Positions 13,460-20,929 of a stretch of DNA of 30,230 nucleotides are shown here, in pieces (the stretch's first letter is position 1; each line of letters begins with the position of its first letter). The stretch lies in contig CAVRZY010000174.1 of assembly GCA_963725415.1 (NCBI GenBank), positions 1 through 30,230 on the forward strand, in the 5' to 3' direction. A program made the translations under genes and the position numbers. The DNA comes from CAVRZY01 sp963725415. GTDB lineage: Bacteria; Acidobacteriota; Terriglobia; Bryobacterales; Bryobacteraceae. Under the pieces are notes generated by a model. The model was given only the letters and a program-made list of their open reading frames with translations. It was not told the DNA's origin and made no database searches.

Positions 13460-13862
13460 GCGCCAGGCTACTTAGGACCCGGTGCCGGCTGCGATGCTGG
13501 TCCCGTTCCTGGCGCATCTTTTCGTACTCGGCCCGCTGGGTGTCATTCAGCAAGGAGCGGATGGCCTCGGTTTGGGCATCCATGATGCTCTTGACTTCAG
13601 GCCGGTACTTCTTCTGCATCTCGCGGAAGCGATCCCCTGTGGCCTCCAGAATCTGGTTAAGCTGCTGAAACTGCGGCGGGCTCAGCTTCAAGCGGGATCG
13701 CATCTCTTCCGCGTATTGGCGCCGCATTTCCTCCGGGCTGGGCCGGGTTCTGGCTCGGACGGTCTGGGCGGTGTAAAAGCGATAACCCAGGATGCCGACC
13801 AGGGCCCCGCTCAGGAAGACCAGGGACAGGTAAAGGGCGACGAAGAGCCTGGAGCGTTTCAT
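13344..13862 (-). CDS. Membrane-anchored Spy/CpxP-like periplasmic protein
   Basis: The 172-residue product starts MKRSRLFVALYLSLVFLSGA, a signal anchor. A helical region follows with RPSPEEMRRQYAEEMRSRLK, LSPPQFQQLNQILEATGDRF and IRSLLNDTQRAEYEKMRQER. The L-S-P-x-Q...L-N-x-x-Q-R-x-x-Y pattern is that of Spy/CpxP (LTXXQ)-type sensors and chaperones for envelope or metal stress. Homologues sit in ECF sigma operons, as here. Its start overlaps the preceding gene by four bases (ATGA). The last ~45 residues are proline- and arginine-rich and lie antisense to rpmE, which looks unnatural. A one-base shift near 13475 would end the protein at about residue 130, so the true 3' end may be near 13473. 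The sigma-operon context supports a role in envelope stress response. Confidence 0.72.
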   Translation of the reverse strand: MKRSRLFVALYLSLVFLSGALVGILGYRFYTAQTVRARTRPSPEEMRRQYAEEMRSRLKLSPPQFQQLNQILEATGDRFREMQKKYRPEVKSIMDAQTEAIRSLLNDTQRAEYEKMRQERDQHRSRHRVLSSLALKLRVEAPGKPAWVPLSSDTSSGSGRCDPPCPPTSAAR

Positions 13863-14227
13863 TGGGATCTGTCGGGACTTCCGTAATCGGCGCGGACGAT
13901 TTCGACGTCGGCTTCGCTTTCATCCGACTGGTCGGAGGCCAGGATCTCCAGGTAGGTGTTGGTGTAGAAAGGAGAGACGTAGGGCTGGTGCCGGGCCAGC
14001 AACATGCCGATCAGCAGCGAGACGGCGGCGGCGGCGGTGACGAAGCCCTGGGCTAGTCGCTTCAGATCGTGAGCGGCGGATTGCTTGGCCTCAATCCTTC
14101 GCCAGAGCCGTGGCATGAACTCCGGGCTGGGATCCGGATCCGGCAACGCAGCACGGTAGTCCGCGAACAACCGAGAGAGTGCTTCCTCGGGCCTTTCGAT
14201 AGGCCCATCGATGTCCCGCAACGACAT
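13859..14227 (-). CDS. Single-pass membrane protein, putative anti-sigma-like factor
   Basis: This 122-residue protein has a soluble N-terminus (LSRLFADYRAALPDPDPSPE, then FMPRLWRRIEAKQSA). One membrane helix follows at about residues 65-82 (FVTAAAAVSLLIGMLLA), and then an acidic extracytoplasmic tail. It lies between the ECF sigma gene (gap of eight bases) and the Spy-like gene (ATGA overlap). A small membrane-anchored protein coded right after an ECF sigma factor is usually its anti-sigma factor, with the cytoplasmic N-terminus holding the sigma. No HxxxCxxC zinc anti-sigma motif is present, so this is inferred from position and topology, not sequence family. Confidence 0.65.
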   Translation of the reverse strand: MSLRDIDGPIERPEEALSRLFADYRAALPDPDPSPEFMPRLWRRIEAKQSAAHDLKRLAQGFVTAAAAVSLLIGMLLARHQPYVSPFYTNTYLEILASDQSDESEADVEIVRADYGSPDRSQ

Positions 14228-14235
14228 ACTACCCC

Positions 14236-14826
14236 CTAACTCCTACCCCCGACTTGCGCGGGCTTGGCTTCCAGGTCCGCGTAAGCCTTCAAAACTCTCT
14301 GGCGAGCTCGAAATAATCTCACCTTCAAAGCATTCTCGTTCACATGGTAAATCTTTTCAAGCTCTTTTAGCGAGAGACCCTCGATTTCTTTCAGAGTCAG
14401 CAAAATTCGATCCTGCTCCGAGACGCTGCTCAGGAGGGAATCCACCAATTCGCGAACTCGCTTGTTGCGCTGTTCGGTCTCTTGCCGCCTGCTGCCGGCG
14501 GCGGCGTCTGCGAACATGACCTGCTGTTCCGACAGGTCCGCCATCCTGGTTTCGCCACGGCGGCGCTGCCGTCGCAGGTAATCGTAGGAGGCATTGACGG
14601 TCAAGCGGTGGAGCCAAGGCTCGAAGACCTCCGGCGTGCGCAATTGGTCCAGCGAAAAATAGAGGCGCAGAAACACCTCCTGCCCGACATCTTCAACGTC
14701 CTCGGGACGTCCGATAAGCCGCGCGATGGTTCCGAGAATCCGCCTACGGTACGTCTGCACAATCTGGTTGTAAGCGGGGCCGTCGCCTTCCCGCGCGCGC
14801 TTAATCAACTCGAAGTCAACCAGCAT
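14236..14826 (-). CDS. ECF (RpoE-type) RNA polymerase sigma factor
   Basis: This 196-residue sigma factor has region 2 at about residues 5-75: FELIKRAREGDGPAYNQIVQ, then RPEDVEDVGQEVFLRLYFSL and WLHRLTVNASYDYLRRQRRR. Region 4 spans about residues 125-180: LLTLKEIEGLSLKELEKIYH and VNENALKVRLFRARQRVLKA. D-V-x-Q-E-V-F and the region 4 helix-turn-helix are typical. The frame extends upstream to 14877, but only through TTG codons, so ATG 14826 (MLVDFELIKR) is the better start. It heads a three-gene unit with a membrane protein and a Spy-like protein, a classic envelope-stress arrangement. The 164 bp between its start and divergent uvrD must hold both promoters; an ECF-type autoregulated promoter is expected but I could not pin one down. 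Confidence 0.92.
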   Translation of the reverse strand: MLVDFELIKRAREGDGPAYNQIVQTYRRRILGTIARLIGRPEDVEDVGQEVFLRLYFSLDQLRTPEVFEPWLHRLTVNASYDYLRRQRRRGETRMADLSEQQVMFADAAAGSRRQETEQRNKRVRELVDSLLSSVSEQDRILLTLKEIEGLSLKELEKIYHVNENALKVRLFRARQRVLKAYADLEAKPAQVGGRS

Positions 14827-14959
14827 GCCGTCGATTGGGCCGGCATCCCAAGGGTCCTCAACGTCCCTCAACAACAATGGCGAACCGGCAAACTGTTAGG
14901 TTACAAGGCATTGGCGGGAATTGCAAAGCACGAGCAGGCCGGAGCGGTTGGGTGCGGCA

Positions 14960-14968
14960 TGCTAGAAT
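14960..14968 (+). promoter_or_regulatory. Extended -10 promoter of uvrD/pcrA
   Basis: TGCTAGAAT matches the extended -10 pattern TGnTANAAT at 14960-14968, 22 bp upstream of the helicase ATG at 14991. No good -35 box lies 17 bp further up, which is normal for extended -10 promoters. The implied leader is about 16 nt, with no clear Shine-Dalgarno. Confidence 0.45.
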
Positions 14969-14990
14969 CGACAATTAGCCGCGATTGTTC

Positions 14991-17294
14991 ATGGACTTTC
15001 TGGAAGGGTTAAACCCCCAACAGCGTGAGGCTGCCGCGTACGTCCGGGGTCCGCTTCTAATCCTGGCCGGGGCAGGCAGCGGGAAGACCCGGGTGATCAC
15101 GCACCGGATCGCCCACCTGGTCCACGCCCACCGGGTCCCGCCTCAGGGCATCGTCGCCGTGACCTTCACGAACAAGGCGGCCGACGAGATGCGGGAACGG
15201 GTGGGGGTGTTGCTGGGTGGGAGCCATGCTCTGACGGAGCTCACGGTGTCCACCTTCCATTCCTTCTGCGTGAGGGTGCTGCGGAGGGACGGGCGGGCGC
15301 TGGCAGAGCTGCGGCCTGGGTTTACCAGGAGCTTCACCATCTACGACGAAGATGACCAGTTGGCCCTTCTCAAGGCCGTGTACCGGCATCTGGGAGTGGA
15401 AGAGAAGCAGTTCATGCCATACCAGGCCGCCCTTTCGCGGATCAGCCACGCTAAGAATCGCAAGCAGACCCCCAAGGATGTCTACGAGGCCTCCAAGGAT
15501 GCCAAGACGACCCGGCTGGCGTCCATTTTTGAGGGCTACGAGAACCGGTTACGGCAGGCCAACGCATTGGATTTCGACGACTTGCTGCTGGAAGCGGTCC
15601 GGCTGATGCAGCACGACGAGGGGGTGCGGCAGGCCTACAACCGCCGGATCGAACATCTGCTGATTGACGAGTACCAGGACACCAACCGGAGCCAGTACGA
15701 GCTGATGCGGCTGCTGTCGGAGACGCACAGGAACGTGTGCGTGGTGGGAGACGAGGACCAGTCCATCTATAGCTGGCGGGGCGCGGACATCCGCAACATC
15801 CTGGATTTCGAGCAGGATTATCCGGACGCCCTGACCTTCCGGCTGGAGCAGAACTACCGCTCGACGAAGAACATTCTGGAATCGGCCAGCGCGCTGGTGG
15901 CGCACAACAAGGAGCGCAAGGGGAAGTGGTTGTGGACCTCGGCGCCGAAGGGACAGCGGATCGGGCTCTACGAGGCATGGGACGCTGAGGACGAAGCGCT
16001 GTTCATCGCCGACACTATCGAGCGGGTGGCCAAGGGCCCCGAGGACCGGGTGGGGGTGCTGTACCGGACCAACTTCCAATCGCGGCAGATTGAAGAGGCC
16101 CTGCGAAGGTATGGGCGCAAGTACCACGCAGTGGGGGGATTCAGTTTCTACCAGCGCGCCGAGATCAAGGACATTCTGGCCTATCTGAAGGTGATGCTCT
16201 CGCCGCAGGATTCCGTCAGCCTGCTGCGCATCGTCAACACGCCGGCGCGGGGTATCGGAAAGACCACGCTCGAGCAGGTGGACCGGTACACGCTGGAGCA
16301 CGGCCTGAGCCTGTGGGCGGCGCTGGGGCGGATGCTGGAGGAGGAGCAGTTTTCCGCCAGAGCGGAGGCGGCCCTGAGCGGGTTCCGCCGGCTGATGGAG
16401 GAGCTGATCGAAGCGGCGCAGGTAAGCCCATTGGATGAGCTGCTGCGGCTGATCGTGGAGCGCACCGGATATCAGAAGATGCTGGAGGCGGATGACTCGC
16501 CGGCCGCGGAATCAAGGCTGGAGAACCTGGACGAACTGGTCAACGCCGGTGCGGAGGCGGTCGAGCGTGGGGAAGACATCGTGGCGTTTCTGGATCACGC
16601 GGCCCTGGTTTCGGAAGCGGATTCCTACGATGAGCGCGCCCAGGTCTCGCTGCTGACCTTACACAATGCCAAGGGACTGGAGTTCCCGATCGTGTTCATC
16701 GCGGGCCTGGAGGAGCGCCTGTTTCCGCACGCGCGGTCGCTGGAGTCCGGATACCGCGATGGAAGAGGAACGCCGGTTGTGCTACGTGGGGATGACGCGG
16801 CCCAGAGGCGGTTGATCCTGAGCTGGGCCCGCGCGCGGCGCAAGTGGGGTGGAGGCACAGCGGAGGCGCGTGAACCGTCCCGGTTCCTGCGCGAAATACC
16901 GAAGGGATTGACCGAGGACCTGCGCGAGAGGACGCTGGCCCCTCAGGTGGACCTTTTTGCCGAGCGGCACCAGGTGCGGCAGAGCGTGCGCCGGAGCACC
17001 TATTCCGGCAAGACGTATAATTCCCTGGAGAACATCAGCGAGTTCTTTGCTTCGCGGGGCATGCCAGTTCCGTCGAAGAGTGCACCGGAAGTCAAGCCGG
17101 CGGCACGAGCTTCTCCCCCGGCGCGAAAGCAGAGGTTTGCGCTGGGCTCGGAGGTGGAGCACCCGCGCTATGGAAAGGGCATGGTAATCCGGCGGGAAGG
17201 TGAGGGAGATTCCACCAAGCTCACCGTAAGCTTTCCAGGGCATGGGTTGAAGAAGTTGGTGGAAAAGTACGCAGGATTGAAAGCACAAGAATGA
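14991..17294 (+). CDS. UvrD/PcrA-type superfamily 1 DNA helicase
   Basis: This 767-residue 3'-5' helicase acts in nucleotide excision and mismatch repair and clears RecA or stalled polymerases. Motifs appear in order: Q-motif LNPQQREAA, Walker A GAGSGKTR (residues 27-34), Ia VTFTNKAADEMRERV, II LIDEYQDTN (~223), III VVGDEDQSIYSWRGAD (~250), IV LEQNYRST (~284), V LLTLHNAKGLEFPIVFIAGL (~555). The C-terminus carries the PcrA/UvrD Tudor-like domain (LGSEVEHPRYGKGMVIRREG). Motif VI is wrong: residues ~587-605 read GYRDGRGTPVVLRGDDA, but the next frame encodes MEEERRLCYVGMTR, the real motif. A +1 shift near 16752-16758 and a return near 16800 explain this. ATG 14991 (MDFLEGLNPQQ) is preferred over TTG 14985. 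Its stop overlaps the next small gene. Confidence 0.93.
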   Translation: MDFLEGLNPQQREAAAYVRGPLLILAGAGSGKTRVITHRIAHLVHAHRVPPQGIVAVTFTNKAADEMRERVGVLLGGSHALTELTVSTFHSFCVRVLRRDGRALAELRPGFTRSFTIYDEDDQLALLKAVYRHLGVEEKQFMPYQAALSRISHAKNRKQTPKDVYEASKDAKTTRLASIFEGYENRLRQANALDFDDLLLEAVRLMQHDEGVRQAYNRRIEHLLIDEYQDTNRSQYELMRLLSETHRNVCVVGDEDQSIYSWRGADIRNILDFEQDYPDALTFRLEQNYRSTKNILESASALVAHNKERKGKWLWTSAPKGQRIGLYEAWDAEDEALFIADTIERVAKGPEDRVGVLYRTNFQSRQIEEALRRYGRKYHAVGGFSFYQRAEIKDILAYLKVMLSPQDSVSLLRIVNTPARGIGKTTLEQVDRYTLEHGLSLWAALGRMLEEEQFSARAEAALSGFRRLMEELIEAAQVSPLDELLRLIVERTGYQKMLEADDSPAAESRLENLDELVNAGAEAVERGEDIVAFLDHAALVSEADSYDERAQVSLLTLHNAKGLEFPIVFIAGLEERLFPHARSLESGYRDGRGTPVVLRGDDAAQRRLILSWARARRKWGGGTAEAREPSRFLREIPKGLTEDLRERTLAPQVDLFAERHQVRQSVRRSTYSGKTYNSLENISEFFASRGMPVPSKSAPEVKPAARASPPARKQRFALGSEVEHPRYGKGMVIRREGEGDSTKLTVSFPGHGLKKLVEKYAGLKAQE

Positions 17295-17449
17295 ACACCA
17301 AGAACCTCACAGACAGAGCGGAACGCAAGAAGCTGAAGCGGGCGGCCCGGAAGAAGGCGCCGCCCAAGGCCAAGCGCGCGGCGGGAGTGGCGCGGGGCTC
17401 CGAGAAGCGCAAAGTCAAGAAGATGGTCAAGGGGCAGAGGAAGAGATAA
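17291..17449 (+). CDS. Small Lys/Arg-rich basic protein, 52 aa
   Basis: ATG 17291 overlaps the helicase TGA (ATGA), so translation is probably coupled. The 52-residue product starts MNTKNLTDRAERKKLKRAAR and ends KVKKMVKGQRKR. Over 40 percent of residues are Lys or Arg, and there is no Cys, Trp, Tyr or Phe. Such composition suits binding to nucleic acid or ribosomes. I recognise no family. The coding nature is supported by the exact coupling, the lack of stops across a GC-rich stretch and the good termination 18 bp before the next gene. Function cannot be assigned; being co-translated with a DNA helicase makes a nucleic-acid role plausible. Confidence 0.6.
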   Translation: MNTKNLTDRAERKKLKRAARKKAPPKAKRAAGVARGSEKRKVKKMVKGQRKR

Positions 17450-17467
17450 GCGCATTTCCGGTCTGCC

Positions 17468-18973
17468 GTGGGCCAGCTACTCCGAACCAAGAGCATCGAC
17501 GCGCTGATTGCGACCAGCGAGGAGCCGGAGAACCGCCTGAAGAAAACGCTGGGGCCGTGGAGCCTGACGGCGCTGGGCGTGGGGGCGGTCATCGGGTCGG
17601 GGATATTCATCTTGACCGGAACCGCCGCGGCCGGCGAGACGCTCAGTTTTCGCTCGATTCTGCACGCGCCGGTACTGGACCTGCTGCTACACGGCGGCGG
17701 GACACTGTCCACCATCGGGCGTCCCGGCGCCGGGCCGGGGATTGCGCTGTCGTTCCTGCTGACGGCCATCGCATGCAGCTTCGCGGCCCTGTGTTACGCC
17801 GAGCTGGCCTCGATGATCCCCGTCGCCGGCAGCGCCTACACCTATGCCTACGCCACCCTGGGGGAGATTTTCGCGTGGATTATCGGGTGGGACCTGATTC
17901 TGGAGTACGCGGTCTCGAACATGGCCGTGGCGGTGGGCTTTTCGGCGTATTTGAACGACTTGCTGGAGAGCGTGTTCGGTTTCCACTTACCGCCGCAGTT
18001 ATGCGGCCCGATCATCAAGGGAGGGCAGTTCACGGGGAACTGGTTCAATCTGCCGGCGCTGATCGTACTGCTTGTTTTGACCTACATCCTGGTGCGTGGG
18101 GTCAGGGAGAGCGCGGGGACTAACAACGTGATGGTGCTGGTCAAGATCGCCGCCATCCTGATTTTCGTGGTGGGAGCGGCGGGAGCGGTGCGCGCGGAGA
18201 ACTGGCGTCCCTTCATGCCGAACGGATTTCCGGGCGTACTGACCGGAGCGGCCATCGTGTTCTTCACCTATATCGGTTTTGATTCGGTTTCCACGGCAGC
18301 GGAGGAATGCCGGTGCCCGCAACGAGACCTGCCGATTGGCATCGTGGCCAGCCTGGTGATCTGCACGATTCTCTACGTCTCGGTGGCGCTGGTGCTGACG
18401 GGGATCCAGAACTACAGGTTCCTGAACGCCGACGCGCCCGTGGCGGTGGCGCTGAAGACGCTGGGCTACGAGTCCATCCGGCGGTGGGTGGTTTTGGGGG
18501 CGCTGGTGGGCATGCTGTCTTCGCTGCTGGTGTTCCAGTACGGGCAGGCGCGGGTGTGGTTTGCCATGTCGCGGGACGGATTGCTGCCGGCGGCCTTTTC
18601 GAAAGTCCATCCGGAGCACCGGACGCCGCACATCAGCACCTGGGTGGCGGGGCTGTTTGTGGGCCTGCCGGCGGGCATCTGGGACATCGGCACTTTCGCC
18701 GATCTGGCGAATATCGGGACGCTGTTCGCCTTCATCGTGGTGGCGGCCGGCGTGGTGGTGTTGCGAAAGAGGCAACCGGAGCGGCCGCGCGGCTTCCGCA
18801 TGCCGGGGGTGCCATGGCTGCCCGGGTTGTCGATTCTGTTCTGCCTGATCTTGATGCTGAGCCTTCCGCTTCAGACCTGGGTTCGCTTCGTGGTGTGGCT
18901 GGTGATCGGGCTGGGGATTTACGCCTGGTTCGGCCGGAAGCACAGTGCCGAGAGGGGCCAGGCTAACAGCTAA
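17468..18973 (+). CDS. APC-superfamily amino acid permease (cationic amino acid transporter type)
   Basis: This 501-residue inner-membrane protein has about 12-13 membrane segments. It starts GTG 17468 with the CAT/YfnA-type leader LLRTKSIDALIATSEEPENR LKKTLGPWSLTALGVGAVIG. Helix 1 carries the G-x-G substrate-backbone motif (GAVIGSGIFILTGTAA). Later come SFAALCYAELASMIPVAGSA YTYAYATLGE, FFTYIGFDSVSTAAEECRCP QRDLPIGI and VFQYGQARVWFAMSRDGLLP. This pattern is typical of bacterial CAT-family members that import neutral or basic amino acids by proton coupling or exchange. Length is normal. It follows the small basic gene by 18 bp, and a methyltransferase gene follows after five bases, so the genes may be co-transcribed. 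The substrate cannot be told from sequence alone. Confidence 0.93.
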   Translation: MGQLLRTKSIDALIATSEEPENRLKKTLGPWSLTALGVGAVIGSGIFILTGTAAAGETLSFRSILHAPVLDLLLHGGGTLSTIGRPGAGPGIALSFLLTAIACSFAALCYAELASMIPVAGSAYTYAYATLGEIFAWIIGWDLILEYAVSNMAVAVGFSAYLNDLLESVFGFHLPPQLCGPIIKGGQFTGNWFNLPALIVLLVLTYILVRGVRESAGTNNVMVLVKIAAILIFVVGAAGAVRAENWRPFMPNGFPGVLTGAAIVFFTYIGFDSVSTAAEECRCPQRDLPIGIVASLVICTILYVSVALVLTGIQNYRFLNADAPVAVALKTLGYESIRRWVVLGALVGMLSSLLVFQYGQARVWFAMSRDGLLPAAFSKVHPEHRTPHISTWVAGLFVGLPAGIWDIGTFADLANIGTLFAFIVVAAGVVVLRKRQPERPRGFRMPGVPWLPGLSILFCLILMLSLPLQTWVRFVVWLVIGLGIYAWFGRKHSAERGQANS

Positions 18974-18978
18974 CAGCC

Positions 18979-19600
18979 ATGAAAGCGACATTGTTACTCG
19001 GCATTGTTTATGTGGCGTTTCTGGGGGTTGCGGACCAGCACCATCCTCCGCGCAACGCGGAGGAGTACGCCCGGGTGCTCAACGATCCCCAACGCGAAAG
19101 CTGGCAGAGGCCGCACGAGGTCGTGAAGGCGCTGGGCTTGAGATCCGACGAGACGATCGCCGATCTGGGGGCGGGGACCGGGTACTTTGCCCGCCGGTTC
19201 GCGCCTCATGTGGCGAAAGTGTACGCCATCGACATCGATGAGAAGTTGTTGAAGATCGCCAAAGACGGGGCGCCCCCCACCTGGAGACCATCCTGGCGGC
19301 GCCAGACGATCCCAGGCTGCCGCAGGGATCTGTTGACACCATCTTCATCTGCGACACTCTCCATCACATCGCCAACCGTGCTGCGTATTACCCGAAGCTG
19401 AAGAAGGCGCTGAGGCCCGGCGGGCGGATCGTGAACATCGACTTCCACAAGAAGCCGCTTCCGGTGGGCCTCCGGAGAGCATGAAGCTCTCCGAGGAGGA
19501 AGTGATTGCGGAATTCAAGGCGGCGGGGTTTCGCTTGAGCAAGACCCTAGACTCTCTGCCCTACCAGTATTTCCTGGTGTTCCAGCAGGCGGAGAGGTAA
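18979..19600 (+). pseudogene. Class I SAM-dependent methyltransferase, two frameshifts
   Basis: Three frames encode one protein of about 207 residues. The first (18979 to ~19275) has a hydrophobic start (MKATLLLGIVYVAFLGVADQ), HPPRNAEEYARVLNDPQRES and the SAM-binding motif I ETIADLGAGTGYFARRFA. The second gives HLETILAAPDDPRLPQGSVD, TIFICDTLHHIANRAAYYPK and LKKALRPGGRIVNIDFHKKP. The third gives ESMKLSEEEVIAEFKAAGFR and ends PYQYFLVFQQAER. Adding one C to the C6 run at ~19270-19275 and one G to the GGG near 19465 restores a single frame. Both sites are homopolymers, which points to sequencing error. The signal-like N-terminus is seen in some exported or membrane-bound methyltransferases. The substrate is unknown. 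Confidence 0.82.
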
Positions 19601-20283
19601 CGAAAACGGGGACAGGAGTTCATGATCTTTCGGTTCACAGCGCGGCATGGCCGCAACCGAACAACCGAGCGAGCGGCAGGTGCGGGCAGAGCGGCGGTGC
19701 CGGGGGAATTGACGATTGCTGTGTCTGCCGCCGCGGGACACTCCAATCGCCAATCGTCAATTGATCGGCGACACGGAAAGTGGCCCACACGCGGAATCTC
19801 CGCGCGCCGCAAAGAAATGGGTCCTTAGTGCCGTCTGAGTTTTAGCGAAGGCATGCCGAGGTGGGCCGGAAGTTAATTCAGATGTTCTCCCATCCGTGAG
19901 CTAAAGCTACATTCGCGCCGCCATGCGCCACGCCAGGGTTCACAGATGCGCGACGCGGGGAAAGGGAAAACTGCTCCGGGCGTCCCGCCCTGCGTGTTAC
20001 TGCGGATTTGAAGGGCGGAGCGCCCGACAGGAGCTCCGGGGAAGTCGAGCTGGCGGTGTCGAACCATCCTCCGCGGGCAGGTCCACTTCCGGCTTCAGTG
20101 CAGTATCTGAATGGAAAAAACTCATTCCCCGTCACTCCCGGTCGGATGCGATAGGGGAGGCTCCGGAAGCCAAGGTCTGAGCGCCTTGACTAGACTCTCC
20201 CTCCCTTACCTCATCCGCCGGCTTTATCCTGCCGCTCGCACTGCCAGGTTCTAATCGCTGCGGCTCCCACTGACTCCGGTTCT
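19601..20283. other. Gene-poor stretch with short palindromes
   Basis: About 680 bases hold no convincing gene on either strand; the open frames here have no family features or ribosome binding sites. At 19603-19615 the word aaaacggggacagg repeats the left arm of the REP-like palindrome found around the IS4 elements. A 12-bp inverted repeat lies at 19707-19762. Around 20006-20035 there are gc-rich words with gggcggagcgcccgac. The last ~100 bases lie downstream of the PEGA gene. Confidence 0.6.
19707..19762. repeat. Perfect 12-bp inverted repeat, 32-bp spacer
   Basis: aattgacgattg at 19707-19718 is exactly complementary to caatcgtcaatt at 19751-19762. The spacer is GC-rich and holds a ctgccgccgcggga segment. 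It may be a transcription stop for the upstream gene or a mobile palindrome. Confidence 0.7.
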
Positions 20284-20694
20284 TCACGGCCTTGCGTCAA
20301 CGCGCAGATCCGGGTTCAGATGAATGGTCTTGCCGGCCACCACGTAGATGTTCTCGGCGAATGGCGTGCGGCCCGGCGCACGAATCTCGATGTTGTAACG
20401 CCCGGGGCGCAGCCGCATAGTCTTCAGCTTCCCAACAGTTCCCGCAAAGGAACCGTCGATGAACACTTCGGCATCCTTCACCTTCGTGTCCACCTTTACC
20501 TCGCCAGCGTTCGGAGTGCCAAAGTAGGGGCCCCATGAATACGGTCCGTAGAACGGACCATACCAGCCATACGAGCCATACCAGCTATATGGCGCGAAGC
20601 GTGGGCCTGCAAACACTCCAATACGGCCGCGGGCAGCGGCCGTCATAGGCAGCAGCGCCATGGCCACTGCGCTCGCCAGTAGCAGCTTTTTCAT
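20284..20694 (-). CDS. Secreted or periplasmic PEGA-domain protein
   Basis: This 136-residue protein begins with a Sec signal peptide (MKKLLLASAVAMALLPMTAA, cleavage near AAARG). A 40-residue low-complexity linker rich in Tyr, Gly, Pro, Ser and Trp follows (YSWYGSYGWYGPFYGPYSWG). A PEGA-type beta domain runs from about residue 66: GEVKVDTKVKDAEVFIDGSF, AGTVGKLKTMRLRPGRYNIE and IRAPGRTPFAENIYVVAGKT. PEGA domains are small extracytoplasmic beta-sandwiches of surface-linked proteins, often in Acidobacteriota and Deltaproteobacteria; their ligand is unknown. The domain here is stand-alone and complete to the stop. The start is set by the signal peptide. A putative upstream AGCGGAGG about five bases before the ATG supports it. 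Confidence 0.88.
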   Translation of the reverse strand: MKKLLLASAVAMALLPMTAAARGRIGVFAGPRFAPYSWYGSYGWYGPFYGPYSWGPYFGTPNAGEVKVDTKVKDAEVFIDGSFAGTVGKLKTMRLRPGRYNIEIRAPGRTPFAENIYVVAGKTIHLNPDLRVDARP

Positions 20695-20929
20695 ATCCCA
20701 CCTCCGCTCTAACCAGGAGCATTTTCCATGCCATATTGCAAGCGGCTGTCACTTCAGATACTTCCGAGATTTCTTGTTGGCTGAGAATCACCACCCTGGT
20801 TGATTACCACCAGCCGGTCAGTATCGCTGTCGAGGCGCATCTCACTGCGGGCGACAGAATTCTTGTTCCAGGATGTGGGTGCTCTCTATGATCACGCAGG
20901 CTCCCGCGTCCGGAGCCGGAGGAAATCGT

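Noticed and set aside
17999..18991. 330-codon minus-strand frame opposite the permease
   Set aside because: It is antisense to a complete APC permease and rich in Arg, His and Gln, typical of reverse reading of membrane helices.
19622..19828. 68-codon frame in the gene-poor stretch
   Set aside because: It spans a perfect inverted repeat, is Arg/Ala-rich and has no ribosome binding site or motif.
20765..20890. Minus-strand fragment reading SEMRLDSDTDRLVVINQGGD
   Set aside because: It briefly recalls a FlaG-like segment, but the match is short, lacks the usual ending and has no start; not enough to call.
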